This document shows positions 7,544-16,584 of a stretch of DNA of 64,000 nucleotides, piece by piece. The stretch comes from Solirubrobacterales bacterium (GTDB lineage Bacteria > Actinomycetota > Thermoleophilia > Solirubrobacterales > Solirubrobacteraceae). How positions within the stretch are numbered: the stretch's first letter is position 1; every line of letters begins with the position of its first letter. The DNA lies in assembly GCA_026392255.1 (NCBI GenBank), contig JAPLCJ010000047.1, forward strand, positions 152,129 through 216,128, written 5' to 3'. Below the pieces are notes generated by a model. It had not been told where the DNA came from. It ran no database searches and saw nothing but the letters and a program-made list of their open reading frames with translations. The translations under genes were made by a program, and so were the position numbers.

Positions 7544-9948
7544 TGAAGGTTCCACTCTCACTACTGCTTGAGTTCTGCGATCCGGGCCTGTCAGCCGAAG
7601 AGATCTCCTCGGTCCTCGCTCTCAGCGGCACTGAGGTTGAGCGGGTAACGCGTCTCGGCGTAGAGGACAGCAGCAACTTCGTCGTCGGGGTGGTGCTGAC
7701 CGCTGACCAGCATCCGGACGCCGACAGGCTGAAGGTCTGCACGGTCGATGTCGGTGCGCCTGAGCCCGCGACAATTGTCTGTGGAGCCCCCAATGTCGGC
7801 GCTGGGCAGACGGTGGCAGTAGCCCTTCCCGGGGCAGTAATGCCTGTGGGAATGATGATCAAGAAAGCTAAGTTGCGGGGTGTTGAGAGCAGCGGGATGA
7901 TTTGCGCTGAGGATGAGCTTGGGCTTGGTAAGGGGCATCAAGGGATCCTCGTGCTCGCCGAGACGGCTGGTCCAGCTGGCCGGGCACTTGGTGAGGTGCT
8001 TCCCTTGGACGAGACAGTTCTCGAACTGGAGATCACCCCCAACAGGCCTGACTGCTTGGGTGTTTATGGCGTCGCACGGGAGCTTCATGCGGCAACGGGC
8101 GCGGAGCTGAAATCTGCCCCATGGGAGAACGACCTTGGTAGTGCCGGAGCCCTAGATGGCATCAAAGTGTCAGTCCAGGATTCGGAGCAGTGCCGAATCT
8201 TTACCGCAAGAATCTATGAAGGCCTGTCTGCTGCCGTGACGCCGCCAGCGATCGCCGCGCATTTGACTGCTGCTGGCATGCGGCCGATCTCGCCAGTGGT
8301 TGACATCACCAACTACGTAATGCTCGTTGTTGGCGAGCCACTTCATGTGTTCGACCTCGACAAGATTGACGGGGATCTGACGGTTCGGGCGGCTGCGGCA
8401 GGAGAGACAGTCGCGACGCTAGATGGAGAGTCTCGGGACTTGGTCGAGGGTGAGACGATAATCGCCGATGCTGGTGGCCCAACCTCGATCGCTGGCGTGA
8501 TGGGTGGCGCTCGGTCCGAGGTCGGTCCGGACACCACGCGGGTACTACTCGAGGCAGCTACCTGGCACGGACCTTCGATCAACCAGACGTCAGCGAGGCT
8601 TGGTCTCAGAAGCGAGGCATCGGGACGGTTTGAGAAGGGCCTCGCGCCCGTCTTCGCAAGTAGGGGACAGGCATTCGCCTCTCAACTGTTCGGGGAGATT
8701 TACGGGGTCGCTCCAGCTGCGGGCACTGTGGTTGTGGGCGCGGTTGGCGAGGCCCACACGATCAAGCTCTCGCACGCCAAGGTCAACTCCTTGATGGGCT
8801 CTGAGTTGACAGCCGAGCGGATTACTGGCCCACTGGAGCGGCTTGGTTTCACCGTTTCCGTCGACGGCGATGTGTTCTCTGTTGAGGTCCCCCTCGACCG
8901 GCTTGATGTGGCCAGAGACGTTGATCTGATTGAGGAGATCGCACGGATTGACGGGCTAGAGAAGCTTGGAGCCACTCTCCCGACATCGAGCACGGGTGGC
9001 GGTCGGTTGACCCGCCAACAGAAGATTCGCAGACAGGTGCAGGACGCTCTCGTTTCGTCTGGCTGCTTTGAGGCTGCCGGATGGAGCTTCTGTGCTCCCG
9101 GGCTTTCAGACCGGCTCCGGCTTGCGTCTGACGATTCCCGTCGTAACGCCATCACCCTTGTTAATCCGATGAGTAGCGAGGAATCCGTCCTAAGGACGAC
9201 CCTGCTTGGCTCTCTGCTCGATTCCGCGGCTAGGAATGCGGCTCGGGGCGCGGCCGTGATCCGGCTCTTTGAGACAGGTCCCGTCTACCTGCCCTCCGAG
9301 GATGGTCTGAGCGACGAGCCGCAGCGCTTCGGTGCGGTTCTGTGTGGCCCATCCACCCGGCCCGACTGGCGGAATGCGAGCCCAAGCACTGTCGACGTTC
9401 ATGCGGCTATCGGTGTAATTGGCCAAGTCCTTGACTCACTCCACTGTGAGTGGAGAATTGTTCCCGTAGCTGAACCCGAGCCATTCCTTCACCCAGGCAG
9501 AAGTGGAGTCATTGAGATTGCTGGCCGGCCGGCCGGCTGGGTTGGTGACCTGCACCCACTTGTTTCAACCGAATGGGGGCTTGATGGCGGCGTGGCGTTC
9601 GAGGTTGACCTCAACGCCGTAATTTCAGCGAGCCCTGAGGTTCTTCATTATTCCCCGGTCTCAGCCCATCCGATGGTCGGCCAGGACCTCGCAGTAGTAG
9701 TTGATGCTGCCGTTTCGGCCGCGGAGCTGATCGAGATCGCCGAAGAGGTTGGAAGCCCGGAGCTGGAGTCAGTTTCGGTCTTCGACATTTACCGGGGGAA
9801 GCAGCTTGGCGAGAACAGCGTTTCAGTTGGCCTTCGCTTCGCGTTTAGAGCTGATGACAGGACACTCACTGAGGAAGAGGCAACGGCGGTTCGGCAACGG
9901 ATCCTCGAGGCTCTTCAGGACAGGAAGGGAGCGCAGTCACGTGGCTGA
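7543..9948 (+). CDS. pheT: Phenylalanine--tRNA ligase beta subunit
   Basis: Structural and editing subunit of PheRS; 801 residues, typical. Domains in order: tRNA-binding EMAP-like OB fold (~40-150), B3/B4 editing domain (~210-390), B5 domain (~400-475), catalytic-like core (~490-690) and C-terminal ferredoxin-fold anticodon-binding domain (~708-800) starting near HPMVGQDLAVVVD. TGATG links the pheS stop to this start. The last 8 bases overlap argC, so the translation genes run directly into the arginine genes. Confidence 0.98.
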   Translation: MKVPLSLLLEFCDPGLSAEEISSVLALSGTEVERVTRLGVEDSSNFVVGVVLTADQHPDADRLKVCTVDVGAPEPATIVCGAPNVGAGQTVAVALPGAVMPVGMMIKKAKLRGVESSGMICAEDELGLGKGHQGILVLAETAGPAGRALGEVLPLDETVLELEITPNRPDCLGVYGVARELHAATGAELKSAPWENDLGSAGALDGIKVSVQDSEQCRIFTARIYEGLSAAVTPPAIAAHLTAAGMRPISPVVDITNYVMLVVGEPLHVFDLDKIDGDLTVRAAAAGETVATLDGESRDLVEGETIIADAGGPTSIAGVMGGARSEVGPDTTRVLLEAATWHGPSINQTSARLGLRSEASGRFEKGLAPVFASRGQAFASQLFGEIYGVAPAAGTVVVGAVGEAHTIKLSHAKVNSLMGSELTAERITGPLERLGFTVSVDGDVFSVEVPLDRLDVARDVDLIEEIARIDGLEKLGATLPTSSTGGGRLTRQQKIRRQVQDALVSSGCFEAAGWSFCAPGLSDRLRLASDDSRRNAITLVNPMSSEESVLRTTLLGSLLDSAARNAARGAAVIRLFETGPVYLPSEDGLSDEPQRFGAVLCGPSTRPDWRNASPSTVDVHAAIGVIGQVLDSLHCEWRIVPVAEPEPFLHPGRSGVIEIAGRPAGWVGDLHPLVSTEWGLDGGVAFEVDLNAVISASPEVLHYSPVSAHPMVGQDLAVVVDAAVSAAELIEIAEEVGSPELESVSVFDIYRGKQLGENSVSVGLRFAFRADDRTLTEEEATAVRQRILEALQDRKGAQSRG

Positions 9949-10936
9949 ACGGATCGCAGTTATAGGGGCAGCGGGGTTCGCGGGGGCAGTCGCCGCGCGG
10001 ATACTCGACAGGCATCCCCACTTTGAACTTGCTGCTGTCCAGGCGAGGTCAGATGTTGGCGAACGGCTAGACGCGCTTTACCCTCAGCACCGCGTTCAAA
10101 TGAGGCTTGACGACGTCGGGGCCGCGAGCCTAGATGGTTTCGACGCTGCGATTGTGGCACTGCCACACGGGGCTGCTGCCGGAGTTGTTGCTGACCTGAG
10201 GGCCAAGGACATTCGGGTCGTTGACCTCTCAGCTGACTTCCGGCTGGGCGATCGCGACACCTACGCCAAATGGTATGGCGATCATGGGGCTCCAGAGCTC
10301 TTTGGGACTGCTGCGTACGGGCTCCCCGAGCTAGACCGGAGCGGGATTGTGGCCGCAGACATCGTCGCCTGCCCTGGCTGCTATCCCACGGCCACTCTGT
10401 TGGCCATGGCACCTCTAGCGAAGACCGGCCTTGTAACCGGAATAGTTGTTGACGCCAAGAGTGGAGTTTCGGGAGCGGGGAGGACTCCATCTAGGAAGAC
10501 TCACTTTGTAAGCGTTGCCGAGAACGTCAGCGCCTATGGGCTTGATGGGCATCGTCACGAGCCTGAAATTGGAGAGCAACTTTCCAAGCTCGGGGCGCCT
10601 GGTTCGCTTGTCTTCCTTCCGCATCTCGTTCCGCTCGACGAGGGTGAGCTTGTCTCCTGTTATGTGGACTTGGCCGAGCCAAAGGACTCGGATGAGCTTC
10701 TAGCGCTCTTCGCCGAGCACTACGCCTCTGAGCCATTTGTCGAGGTCACGAGCGAATCGCCCGGAGTCAAGGATGTGAGGGAAACAAACCGGTGCAGGAT
10801 CACTGTGCGTGCTCACTCGAGCGGCAAGGTGATTGTGCTCTCGGCGATTGACAATCTCTGGAAGGGTGCCGCTGGGCAGGCGGTCCAGTGCCTCAACTTG
10901 ATGTTCGGTAGGCCTGAAACGGAAGGGCTTGATTGA
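9941..10936 (+). CDS. argC: N-acetyl-gamma-glutamyl-phosphate reductase
   Basis: Third step of arginine synthesis: NADPH reduction of N-acetylglutamyl phosphate to the semialdehyde. 331 residues. The Rossmann motif GAAGFAG lies near the N-terminus, the catalytic Cys is in ACPGCYPTA (~146-154) and the catalytic His in DGHRHEPEI. The GTG at 9941 is chosen because the nucleotide-binding strand begins right after it and GGAAGGGA lies 11 nt upstream; it overlaps pheT by 8 bases. A much longer upstream frame has no homology. First arginine gene of a coupled argC-J-B-D series. Confidence 0.97.
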   Translation: MAERIAVIGAAGFAGAVAARILDRHPHFELAAVQARSDVGERLDALYPQHRVQMRLDDVGAASLDGFDAAIVALPHGAAAGVVADLRAKDIRVVDLSADFRLGDRDTYAKWYGDHGAPELFGTAAYGLPELDRSGIVAADIVACPGCYPTATLLAMAPLAKTGLVTGIVVDAKSGVSGAGRTPSRKTHFVSVAENVSAYGLDGHRHEPEIGEQLSKLGAPGSLVFLPHLVPLDEGELVSCYVDLAEPKDSDELLALFAEHYASEPFVEVTSESPGVKDVRETNRCRITVRAHSSGKVIVLSAIDNLWKGAAGQAVQCLNLMFGRPETEGLD

Positions 10937-12171
10937 GCACGAAGTTCAAATCTCGCTGGCTTCAGTGGCCTGAGCATGTGTCCCTCGCTAAGAGTGGATT
11001 CCCTGCGGGGTTCTCCGGTGGAACGGCTGCTGCCGGGCTAAAGGCCTCAGGTAAGGAAGACCTTGCGCTGATCCTTTGTGACTCACCTGACTGCACGAGT
11101 GCCATCAGGCAGACTCGGTCGTCGGCCGCCGCAGCTCCAGTTCTTGTCAACCGGACGCTCGTTGAGACCGACTCGATCAGAGCGATTGTGGCCAACAGCG
11201 GTAATGCCAACGCCGGGACGGGTCAGGACGGACTCACCGATGCCATCCAGGTCCGGTATTCGGCGGCATCAGCGCTTGGTGTAGAACCCGAGTACGTGGC
11301 CGTATGCAGCACTGGAGTGATCGGTCAAAGGCTTGACGCCGTCGCGCTGTGCGACGCAATGCCTGCGGCAGTCGGCAATCTGTCGAGCGATTCGGACCAC
11401 TCTGTCGCTGGCGCAATCATGACGACCGATAAGGCCGAAAAACGGTTTGCGCTCGATGTTGAGCTTCCCGAGGGAACGGTCCGGCTCACCGCACAAGCCA
11501 AGGGCGCTGGGATGATCCAACCCTCATTCGCAACGATGTTCTGCTTCATTCAGACAGACGCAAAGCTGTCTAGTGAAACCTGTGATCTCCTGCTCGGGAC
11601 TGTCGTCAAGCGGTCCTTCGAACGGATTAGCGTTGACGGTCAGCTGTCAACAAATGATGTCGTGATCCTGATGGCGTCGGGTGCGAGCGGCATCACGGTC
11701 GCTCCACAGAGCGAGTCCGAAGCGCTGTTTGGTCAGGCATTGGACGCGCTGGTTAGGGCTCTCGCACTTGAGATCGTCGCCGACGGCGAAGGTGCCGTAA
11801 GGGTTGGTCGAGTGTTGGTGGAAGGTGGAGGCGACGACACCGTTGAGCATGTCGCCAGAGCGGTCGCGGGCTCGCCACTCGTTAAGGCAGCTCTGCACGG
11901 TGGAGATCCCAACTGGGGACGGATTCTCGGAGCAGTAGGAATGGCACTTCCAGATTCACCCGGGATGCCGGTAGACATTGAGATCGAGGGAATTGAGGTC
12001 TGCTCGGCAGGCGCAATGGTCCCTTTCGACGAAGAGGCTCTGAACAAGGCTGTTTCGGGCTCTGAGGTTGAATACACAGTGCGGGTTCCGGGATCGGGGT
12101 CCGTGACCGAGGTGTTCTTCTCTGACTTATCGCACGAGTATGTGACCATCAACAGCGAATACACGACCTGA
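10933..12171 (+). CDS. argJ: Glutamate N-acetyltransferase / ornithine acetyltransferase
   Basis: Transfers the acetyl group from N-acetylornithine back to glutamate, making the arginine pathway cyclic. 412 residues. The precursor self-cleaves between Ala and Thr; the site is in KGAGMIQPSFATMF, with Thr201 as the new N-terminal nucleophile. The start is TTG, forming a TTGA overlap with the argC stop. No argA is present, so the enzyme may also make N-acetylglutamate from acetyl-CoA, but sequence alone does not settle mono- versus bifunctional activity. Confidence 0.97.
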   Translation: MSTKFKSRWLQWPEHVSLAKSGFPAGFSGGTAAAGLKASGKEDLALILCDSPDCTSAIRQTRSSAAAAPVLVNRTLVETDSIRAIVANSGNANAGTGQDGLTDAIQVRYSAASALGVEPEYVAVCSTGVIGQRLDAVALCDAMPAAVGNLSSDSDHSVAGAIMTTDKAEKRFALDVELPEGTVRLTAQAKGAGMIQPSFATMFCFIQTDAKLSSETCDLLLGTVVKRSFERISVDGQLSTNDVVILMASGASGITVAPQSESEALFGQALDALVRALALEIVADGEGAVRVGRVLVEGGGDDTVEHVARAVAGSPLVKAALHGGDPNWGRILGAVGMALPDSPGMPVDIEIEGIEVCSAGAMVPFDEEALNKAVSGSEVEYTVRVPGSGSVTEVFFSDLSHEYVTINSEYTT

Positions 12172-12185
12172 GGTAGAGCGAGCAA

Positions 12186-13034
12186 ATGAGAGACATCGGA
12201 ACACTTCTTGAGGCACTGCCTTTCATCAGGGACTTTCACGGCAAAACCGTCGTGATCAAGTACGGCGGCGCTGCGATGGAGGATCCTCAGCTTCGTGAGG
12301 AGTTTGCGCGGGATGTTGTTCTCCTGAAGTACGTCGGGCTTAACCCTGTCGTTGTGCACGGGGGTGGGCCAGATATCACTGCCTATATGGAGCGGCTTGG
12401 CATGCCCGTTGAGTTTGTTGGCGGGCTTCGGCGGAGTGACGCGGACACGGTTGAGATCGCCAAGATGGTTCTAGTCGGGAAGGTCAACAAGGACATCGTG
12501 TTGCGGCTTGGACGGCACGGCCAGCCCGCTGTTGGGCTCTGCGGGGATGACGGACTGCTGTTCCGGGCTGAGCGGATTGCAGGCCCAGGGGGCGAGGACC
12601 TTGGTGATGTTGGGCGTGTTGTCTCAGTGCAGACAGGCGTTCTGGAGCACATCGCCGCCGACTACATTCCGGTTGTTGCATCGGTTGCCGCTGACTCAGA
12701 GGGCCGGTCGCTGAACATCAACGCTGATGAGGCCGCAAGCGCTGTCTCGCGGGCGCTTGGAGCCTTTAAGACTGTCTTCCTTACCGATGTAGCTGGGTGG
12801 CTAAAGGATCCGAGTGATCAGGAGTCTGTGATTTCAGAAGCCTCAGTAGGCGAGGTCAAGGCCGCGCTGGAAGGCGTGAGTGGGGGGATGGCTCCCAAGC
12901 TGAAGGCTTGCGTGGAGGCTGTAGAGGGTGGTGTTGGCTCCGCCCACATCGTTGATGGCCGGGTGGCCCATTCCCTCCTGCTTGAACTCTTCACCCTTGA
13001 TGGGTGCGGCACCAAGATCATTCCGGACAAGTGA
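12186..13034 (+). CDS. argB: Acetylglutamate kinase
   Basis: ATP-dependent phosphorylation of N-acetylglutamate, the second step of arginine synthesis and usually the arginine-inhibited one. 282 residues. Amino-acid-kinase motifs: VVIKYGGAAM (~22-31), VVVHGGGPDI (~57-66), NINADEAA and the C-terminal GGMAPKLKACVEAV. A short N-terminal helix precedes the core, as in hexameric arginine-sensitive NAGKs, so feedback by arginine is likely. It follows argJ by 14 bases and is 1 base from argD. Confidence 0.97.
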   Translation: MRDIGTLLEALPFIRDFHGKTVVIKYGGAAMEDPQLREEFARDVVLLKYVGLNPVVVHGGGPDITAYMERLGMPVEFVGGLRRSDADTVEIAKMVLVGKVNKDIVLRLGRHGQPAVGLCGDDGLLFRAERIAGPGGEDLGDVGRVVSVQTGVLEHIAADYIPVVASVAADSEGRSLNINADEAASAVSRALGAFKTVFLTDVAGWLKDPSDQESVISEASVGEVKAALEGVSGGMAPKLKACVEAVEGGVGSAHIVDGRVAHSLLLELFTLDGCGTKIIPDK

Positions 13035-13035
13035 G

Positions 13036-14193
13036 ATGAGTCTCGAGCGGCTACAGGGGCTCGAGCGGTCGGCGGTCATGCCGACGTACAAACGGCTGCC
13101 CGTTGAGTTCGTTCGCGGGGAAGGCGCCTTGCTCTGGGATGACGAGGGACGGGAGTACCTTGACCTTCTCGCAGGGATTGCTGTTGATAATGCAGGCCAC
13201 TGTCACCCCGATGTTGTTGCTGCGGTCACAGGCCAGGTCTCAAAACTGATCCACGTCTCAAACCTTTTTTACACGCAGCCGGGAATGGAGTTGGCCAGCA
13301 GGCTTTCCGAATCAAGCCTTGGTGGACTTGTCTTTCTTTGTAATAGCGGAGCAGAGGCCAACGAGGCAGCGATTAAGTTGGCCAGACGGCACAAGCCTGG
13401 CGGTAATTTCGTTGTTCTTGAAGGGGCGTTCCATGGGCGGACTATGGGTGCGCTCTCTGCCACGCCACAACCTGAGAAGCAGGCTCCGTTTGCACCACTC
13501 GTTCCGGGGTTCAGTGCTGTGTGTGCGGACGTAACGGCCATTACTGCGGCTGTCAACGACGAGACAGCGGCAGTGTTGATCGAGCCAATTCAGGGCGAAG
13601 GCGGGATTTACCCCGTCCCCGATGATGTGTTGGTCGCGGCGAGGGAGGCGTGTGACAGGCATGGAGCGCTCTTGATCTTTGACGAGGTGCAGACGGGAGC
13701 TGGCAGGACGGGAAGCCTTTGGGCCTATCAGCAGACCTCAGTGGTCCCTGATGCGATGACGATCGCCAAGGGGGTCGGCGCTGGCTTCCCAGTTGGCGCA
13801 CTGATCACCTCGGCGAGCTGTCCGACTTCGCTGGTCGCAGGTGACCACGGTTCTACTTTTGCCGGGGGACCTGTGACCGCCGCAGCCGCACTCGCCTCAC
13901 TTGGCGTTGTAGCGGCTGAGGATCTGCTTACTAACGTGAAGGTCCTGGGTGCCAAGCTGATGGATGGATTGGCTCAGCTGCCCGGGGTTGAACGGGTCCG
14001 CGGCAGAGGACTGATGATCGGTGCGGATATCAGCGGCGACGCGCCGGCAGTCGTGCTCGCCGCCCTGCAGCAGGAGGCCCTAGTCATCAATGCCACAGGG
14101 CCATCAACTCTGCGTTTTGTCCCACCGCTCGTCATCACAAAAGCCCAAATAGACGCTGCGCTTGAGCGGCTTTCGCGTCTCCCGCTCGCGTGA
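13036..14193 (+). CDS. argD: Acetylornithine aminotransferase
   Basis: PLP-dependent class III aminotransferase converting N-acetylglutamate semialdehyde to N-acetylornithine. 385 residues. Visible: LAGIAVDNAGHCHP, NSGAEANEAAIKLAR (PLP phosphate site), DEVQTGAGRTG, and the PLP lysine in TIAKGVGAGFPVGA. The ATG at 13036, 1 base after argB, gives the family-length N-terminus; an upstream in-frame ATG lies inside argB and is rejected. Last gene of the argCJBD run. The enzyme may also serve lysine synthesis as in other bacteria. Confidence 0.96.
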   Translation: MSLERLQGLERSAVMPTYKRLPVEFVRGEGALLWDDEGREYLDLLAGIAVDNAGHCHPDVVAAVTGQVSKLIHVSNLFYTQPGMELASRLSESSLGGLVFLCNSGAEANEAAIKLARRHKPGGNFVVLEGAFHGRTMGALSATPQPEKQAPFAPLVPGFSAVCADVTAITAAVNDETAAVLIEPIQGEGGIYPVPDDVLVAAREACDRHGALLIFDEVQTGAGRTGSLWAYQQTSVVPDAMTIAKGVGAGFPVGALITSASCPTSLVAGDHGSTFAGGPVTAAAALASLGVVAAEDLLTNVKVLGAKLMDGLAQLPGVERVRGRGLMIGADISGDAPAVVLAALQQEALVINATGPSTLRFVPPLVITKAQIDAALERLSRLPLA

Positions 14194-14216
14194 CAGCGGG
14201 AAGACAGACAGGTCCG

Positions 14217-14222
14217 TAGGCT
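14217..14222 (+). promoter_or_regulatory. -10 box for argG
   Basis: TAGGCT, 7 nt before the GTG start at 14230. It predicts a leaderless argG mRNA independent of argCJBD. No ARG-box-like palindrome is obvious in the 36-base gap. Confidence 0.45.
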
Positions 14223-14229
14223 TTCAACT

Positions 14230-15516
14230 GTGAGCGAAGGAATCATCCACCCGCCGACGACCGCGTCGTACGAGGCCGACCCTGAGTCGGTTGGCCGGGT
14301 TCTCCTGCTGTACAGCGGAGGCCTCGACACATCGGTGATGCTCCATTGGATCCAGAAGAACTACGGAGCTGAGGTTGTTGCCCTGACAATCAACCTCGGG
14401 CAGCCTGATGAGGATTACTCGGTCGTTACAGGCAAGGCAATTGACCTTGGCGCAATTGACGCGCGTGTAGTGGATGCGCGTCAGGAGTTCGTTGACGACT
14501 ACATCACGCCGGCCATCAAGGCCAACGCCCTCTATGGCGGCGGCTACCCGCTGTTCACCGCACTCGGTCGACCGCTGATTGCCAAGATCGCCGTTGATGT
14601 TGCCCGGGAAACTGGCTGCGACACGATCGCTCACGGTTGTACTGGCAAGGGAAATGACCAAGTTCGTATTGAGGCCACTATCGCCACTCTGGCACCTGAG
14701 CTGAAAGTGATCGCACCCGTGCGGTCATGGGCGATGGGCCGTGAGGAAGAGATTGAGTACGCCCGCGAGCACTCAATCCCAGTCAAGGGCGGGACCGAAA
14801 CTGCTCCGTATTCGATCGACGACAATCTTTGGGGCCGGTCGTCGGAGGGTCGCTGGATTGAGGATCTGGACCAGCCACCGCTTGACGATGTCTTCCAGCT
14901 AGTAACGCCGCCTGAGCGCGCTCCGGACGAAGCCACGGTTGTAAACATTGGTTTTGAGAAGGGCGTGCCTACATCGCTCGACGGCGAGTCGCTGGGTCTG
15001 ATTGACCTGATCAACCGTGTTGCCGACATGGCAGCCGCCAATGGCGTTGGGATCCTCGATCACATTGAGGACCGCATTGTTGGTCTGAAGGTCAGGGACA
15101 TCTATGAGATTCCGGCTGCCGCGGTGATTCTCACTGCGCACCGTGAGCTTGAGCGCCTTGTCGGGACGATTCATCAGAACCGCTTCAAGGAGTCCATGGA
15201 CGAGCAGTGGGCCTACCTTGTCTATGCCGGTCTCTGGTGGGAGCCACTGCGGACTGACCTGGATGCGTTCATGGAGGAGTCAAACTCTATGGTGACCGGC
15301 ACAATCGGCATGAAGCTCTACAAGGGATCAGCAACCGTAATCACGAGGTCTTCACCCCATGCGGTCTATGACTCACAGCTGGCGACCTTCTCTGAGTCGG
15401 GCGGTCTGTTCAGGCAGACAGCGTCGCCTGGTTTCATCGAACTCTTCTCGCTGCAGTCCCGGATGGCCTGGCAGGTACGCAATCAGGCCGCTGGTTCCGA
15501 AGAAAACGCCTCCTGA
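14230..15516 (+). CDS. argG: Argininosuccinate synthase
   Basis: Joins citrulline and aspartate using ATP. 428 residues. N-terminal ATP pyrophosphatase motif LLYSGGLDTSVML (~25-37), then HGCTGKGNDQVR (~137-148) and the substrate-binding region with GTETAPYSIDDNLWGRS. Residues 1-20 are a short extension of no clear function. GTG start, read from a leaderless-type -10 box. argF (ornithine carbamoyltransferase) is not found between argD and argG, where many actinobacteria carry it, and argH is 42 kb downstream. Confidence 0.97.
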   Translation: MSEGIIHPPTTASYEADPESVGRVLLLYSGGLDTSVMLHWIQKNYGAEVVALTINLGQPDEDYSVVTGKAIDLGAIDARVVDARQEFVDDYITPAIKANALYGGGYPLFTALGRPLIAKIAVDVARETGCDTIAHGCTGKGNDQVRIEATIATLAPELKVIAPVRSWAMGREEEIEYAREHSIPVKGGTETAPYSIDDNLWGRSSEGRWIEDLDQPPLDDVFQLVTPPERAPDEATVVNIGFEKGVPTSLDGESLGLIDLINRVADMAAANGVGILDHIEDRIVGLKVRDIYEIPAAAVILTAHRELERLVGTIHQNRFKESMDEQWAYLVYAGLWWEPLRTDLDAFMEESNSMVTGTIGMKLYKGSATVITRSSPHAVYDSQLATFSESGGLFRQTASPGFIELFSLQSRMAWQVRNQAAGSEENAS

Positions 15517-15532
15517 CCTAACGCGGCGGCGC

Positions 15533-15538
15533 TAGCGT
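15533..15538 (+). promoter_or_regulatory. -10 box for the unknown gene at 15546
   Basis: TAGCGT, 7 nt before the ATG at 15546. Confidence 0.4.
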
Positions 15539-15545
15539 CGCTGTT

Positions 15546-16571
15546 ATGGCTGATCTGAATCGGGCACAAGCACTGCAAAGAGAGGCAGCACTCTTTCGGA
15601 TTGTCCGACCGGGGCTTTCCGCGCAGGTGGAGCGCCCGTTAGCGCCAACACCAGTTGCGACGCCAGATCTGTTTGCTGCGGCAGCCCCCTTGGTGGCCGC
15701 TCAACTTACGCCGGCCGCGACACCAGCTTCAAATGAGGAGCTGGGTGAACGGTTCCTCGCGCTGGCTGACACAGAGGCTGAAGGTGAAGGGGGAGGGGAA
15801 CCCGATCGTCTCAATGACGTCCTGGCCCGCCTGAGGGCCGAGGCGCCTCTTCCGGAGCAGGCACTGATTTGGCCCACGCTAGGCCTGTCAAGCCTCGCGT
15901 CGATTGATCGAGCTGCCGCGGGACGTTGGCTTGTCTGTCTCGGCCCAATTCTCCATCGAGTGGACCCTGACCTGCGCTTCGATTTGATCGTTCGCGGTGT
16001 CGGTTGTCTGGCCTTGACCAGCCATGGGGATGTGACCGAAGCGGAATGGCGAGAGTCCGGGCGTCGGCGGCGAGACCGCGACCTGTTTGCTCGTGGCTCC
16101 ACAGCCAACCTCGCCGGTGCGACGCTGGCTGATCGCACAAGGGGCGTCAAGGGCAAGGACGGACTGAATCTGCTCAAGCAGCTGTCACTAACACCTGTAT
16201 CGCTGGCTGATCTAGAGACAACTCCGGGGGCAGTGATTGACCCGCTCGCGTTCTGGGGGCTGGTTGGAGTCTCGATCCCAGCTGTCACAGGCGACTTAGC
16301 GGCAAAAATTGTCCATAGAGACCCCGCTAGGCCTGGGCTCTCGGCAACGGTCACATTTAGTCCCGGGAGACCTCTGCGAGTGGAGGCTGGGGAGAGCTCC
16401 GATGTTGACGCTGTGATTGAGACTCATGCGACTGACCTGCTCTCGTGGGCGCTGGAGGGAGACCGGTCGGGGGCCGGGTCGGCGCTCCTTGACTCAGGAA
16501 GCGGTGAGGCCGAGGCAGTTGCGTTGCGCCAGATAGGCCGCGGTTTCTCGCCCATCCGGGCACGGTCGTAG
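15546..16571 (+). CDS. Uncharacterised protein with possible SCP2-like C-terminal domain
   Basis: A 341-residue protein I do not recognise. The first ~95 residues are rich in Ala, Pro and Glu and look disordered. The middle (~95-190) is mixed alpha/beta and Arg-rich around GRRRRDRD. The last ~100 residues, with a segment VDAVIETHATDLLSWALEGD, resemble the strand-helix pattern of SCP2/sterol-carrier-like lipid-binding domains; this is a weak inference. There is no signal peptide or membrane segment. It lies between argG and dnaE, and its TAG stop is part of the -10 box for dnaE. The ATG fits the leaderless spacing from its own -10 box. Confidence 0.7.
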   Translation: MADLNRAQALQREAALFRIVRPGLSAQVERPLAPTPVATPDLFAAAAPLVAAQLTPAATPASNEELGERFLALADTEAEGEGGGEPDRLNDVLARLRAEAPLPEQALIWPTLGLSSLASIDRAAAGRWLVCLGPILHRVDPDLRFDLIVRGVGCLALTSHGDVTEAEWRESGRRRRDRDLFARGSTANLAGATLADRTRGVKGKDGLNLLKQLSLTPVSLADLETTPGAVIDPLAFWGLVGVSIPAVTGDLAAKIVHRDPARPGLSATVTFSPGRPLRVEAGESSDVDAVIETHATDLLSWALEGDRSGAGSALLDSGSGEAEAVALRQIGRGFSPIRARS

Positions 16572-16574
16572 ATT
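16569..16574 (+). promoter_or_regulatory. -10 box for dnaE, made from the upstream stop codon
   Basis: TAGATT. Bases 16569-16571 are the stop codon of the preceding gene. It is 10 nt before the ATG at 16585; a TTG at 16573 would lie inside the box and cannot be the start of this transcript. Confidence 0.42.
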
Positions 16575-16584
16575 GGCTCAGGCA

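Noticed and set aside
16573..16575. TTG start for dnaE
   Set aside because: It lies within the TAGATT -10 box; ATG 16585 fits the pattern and the family.
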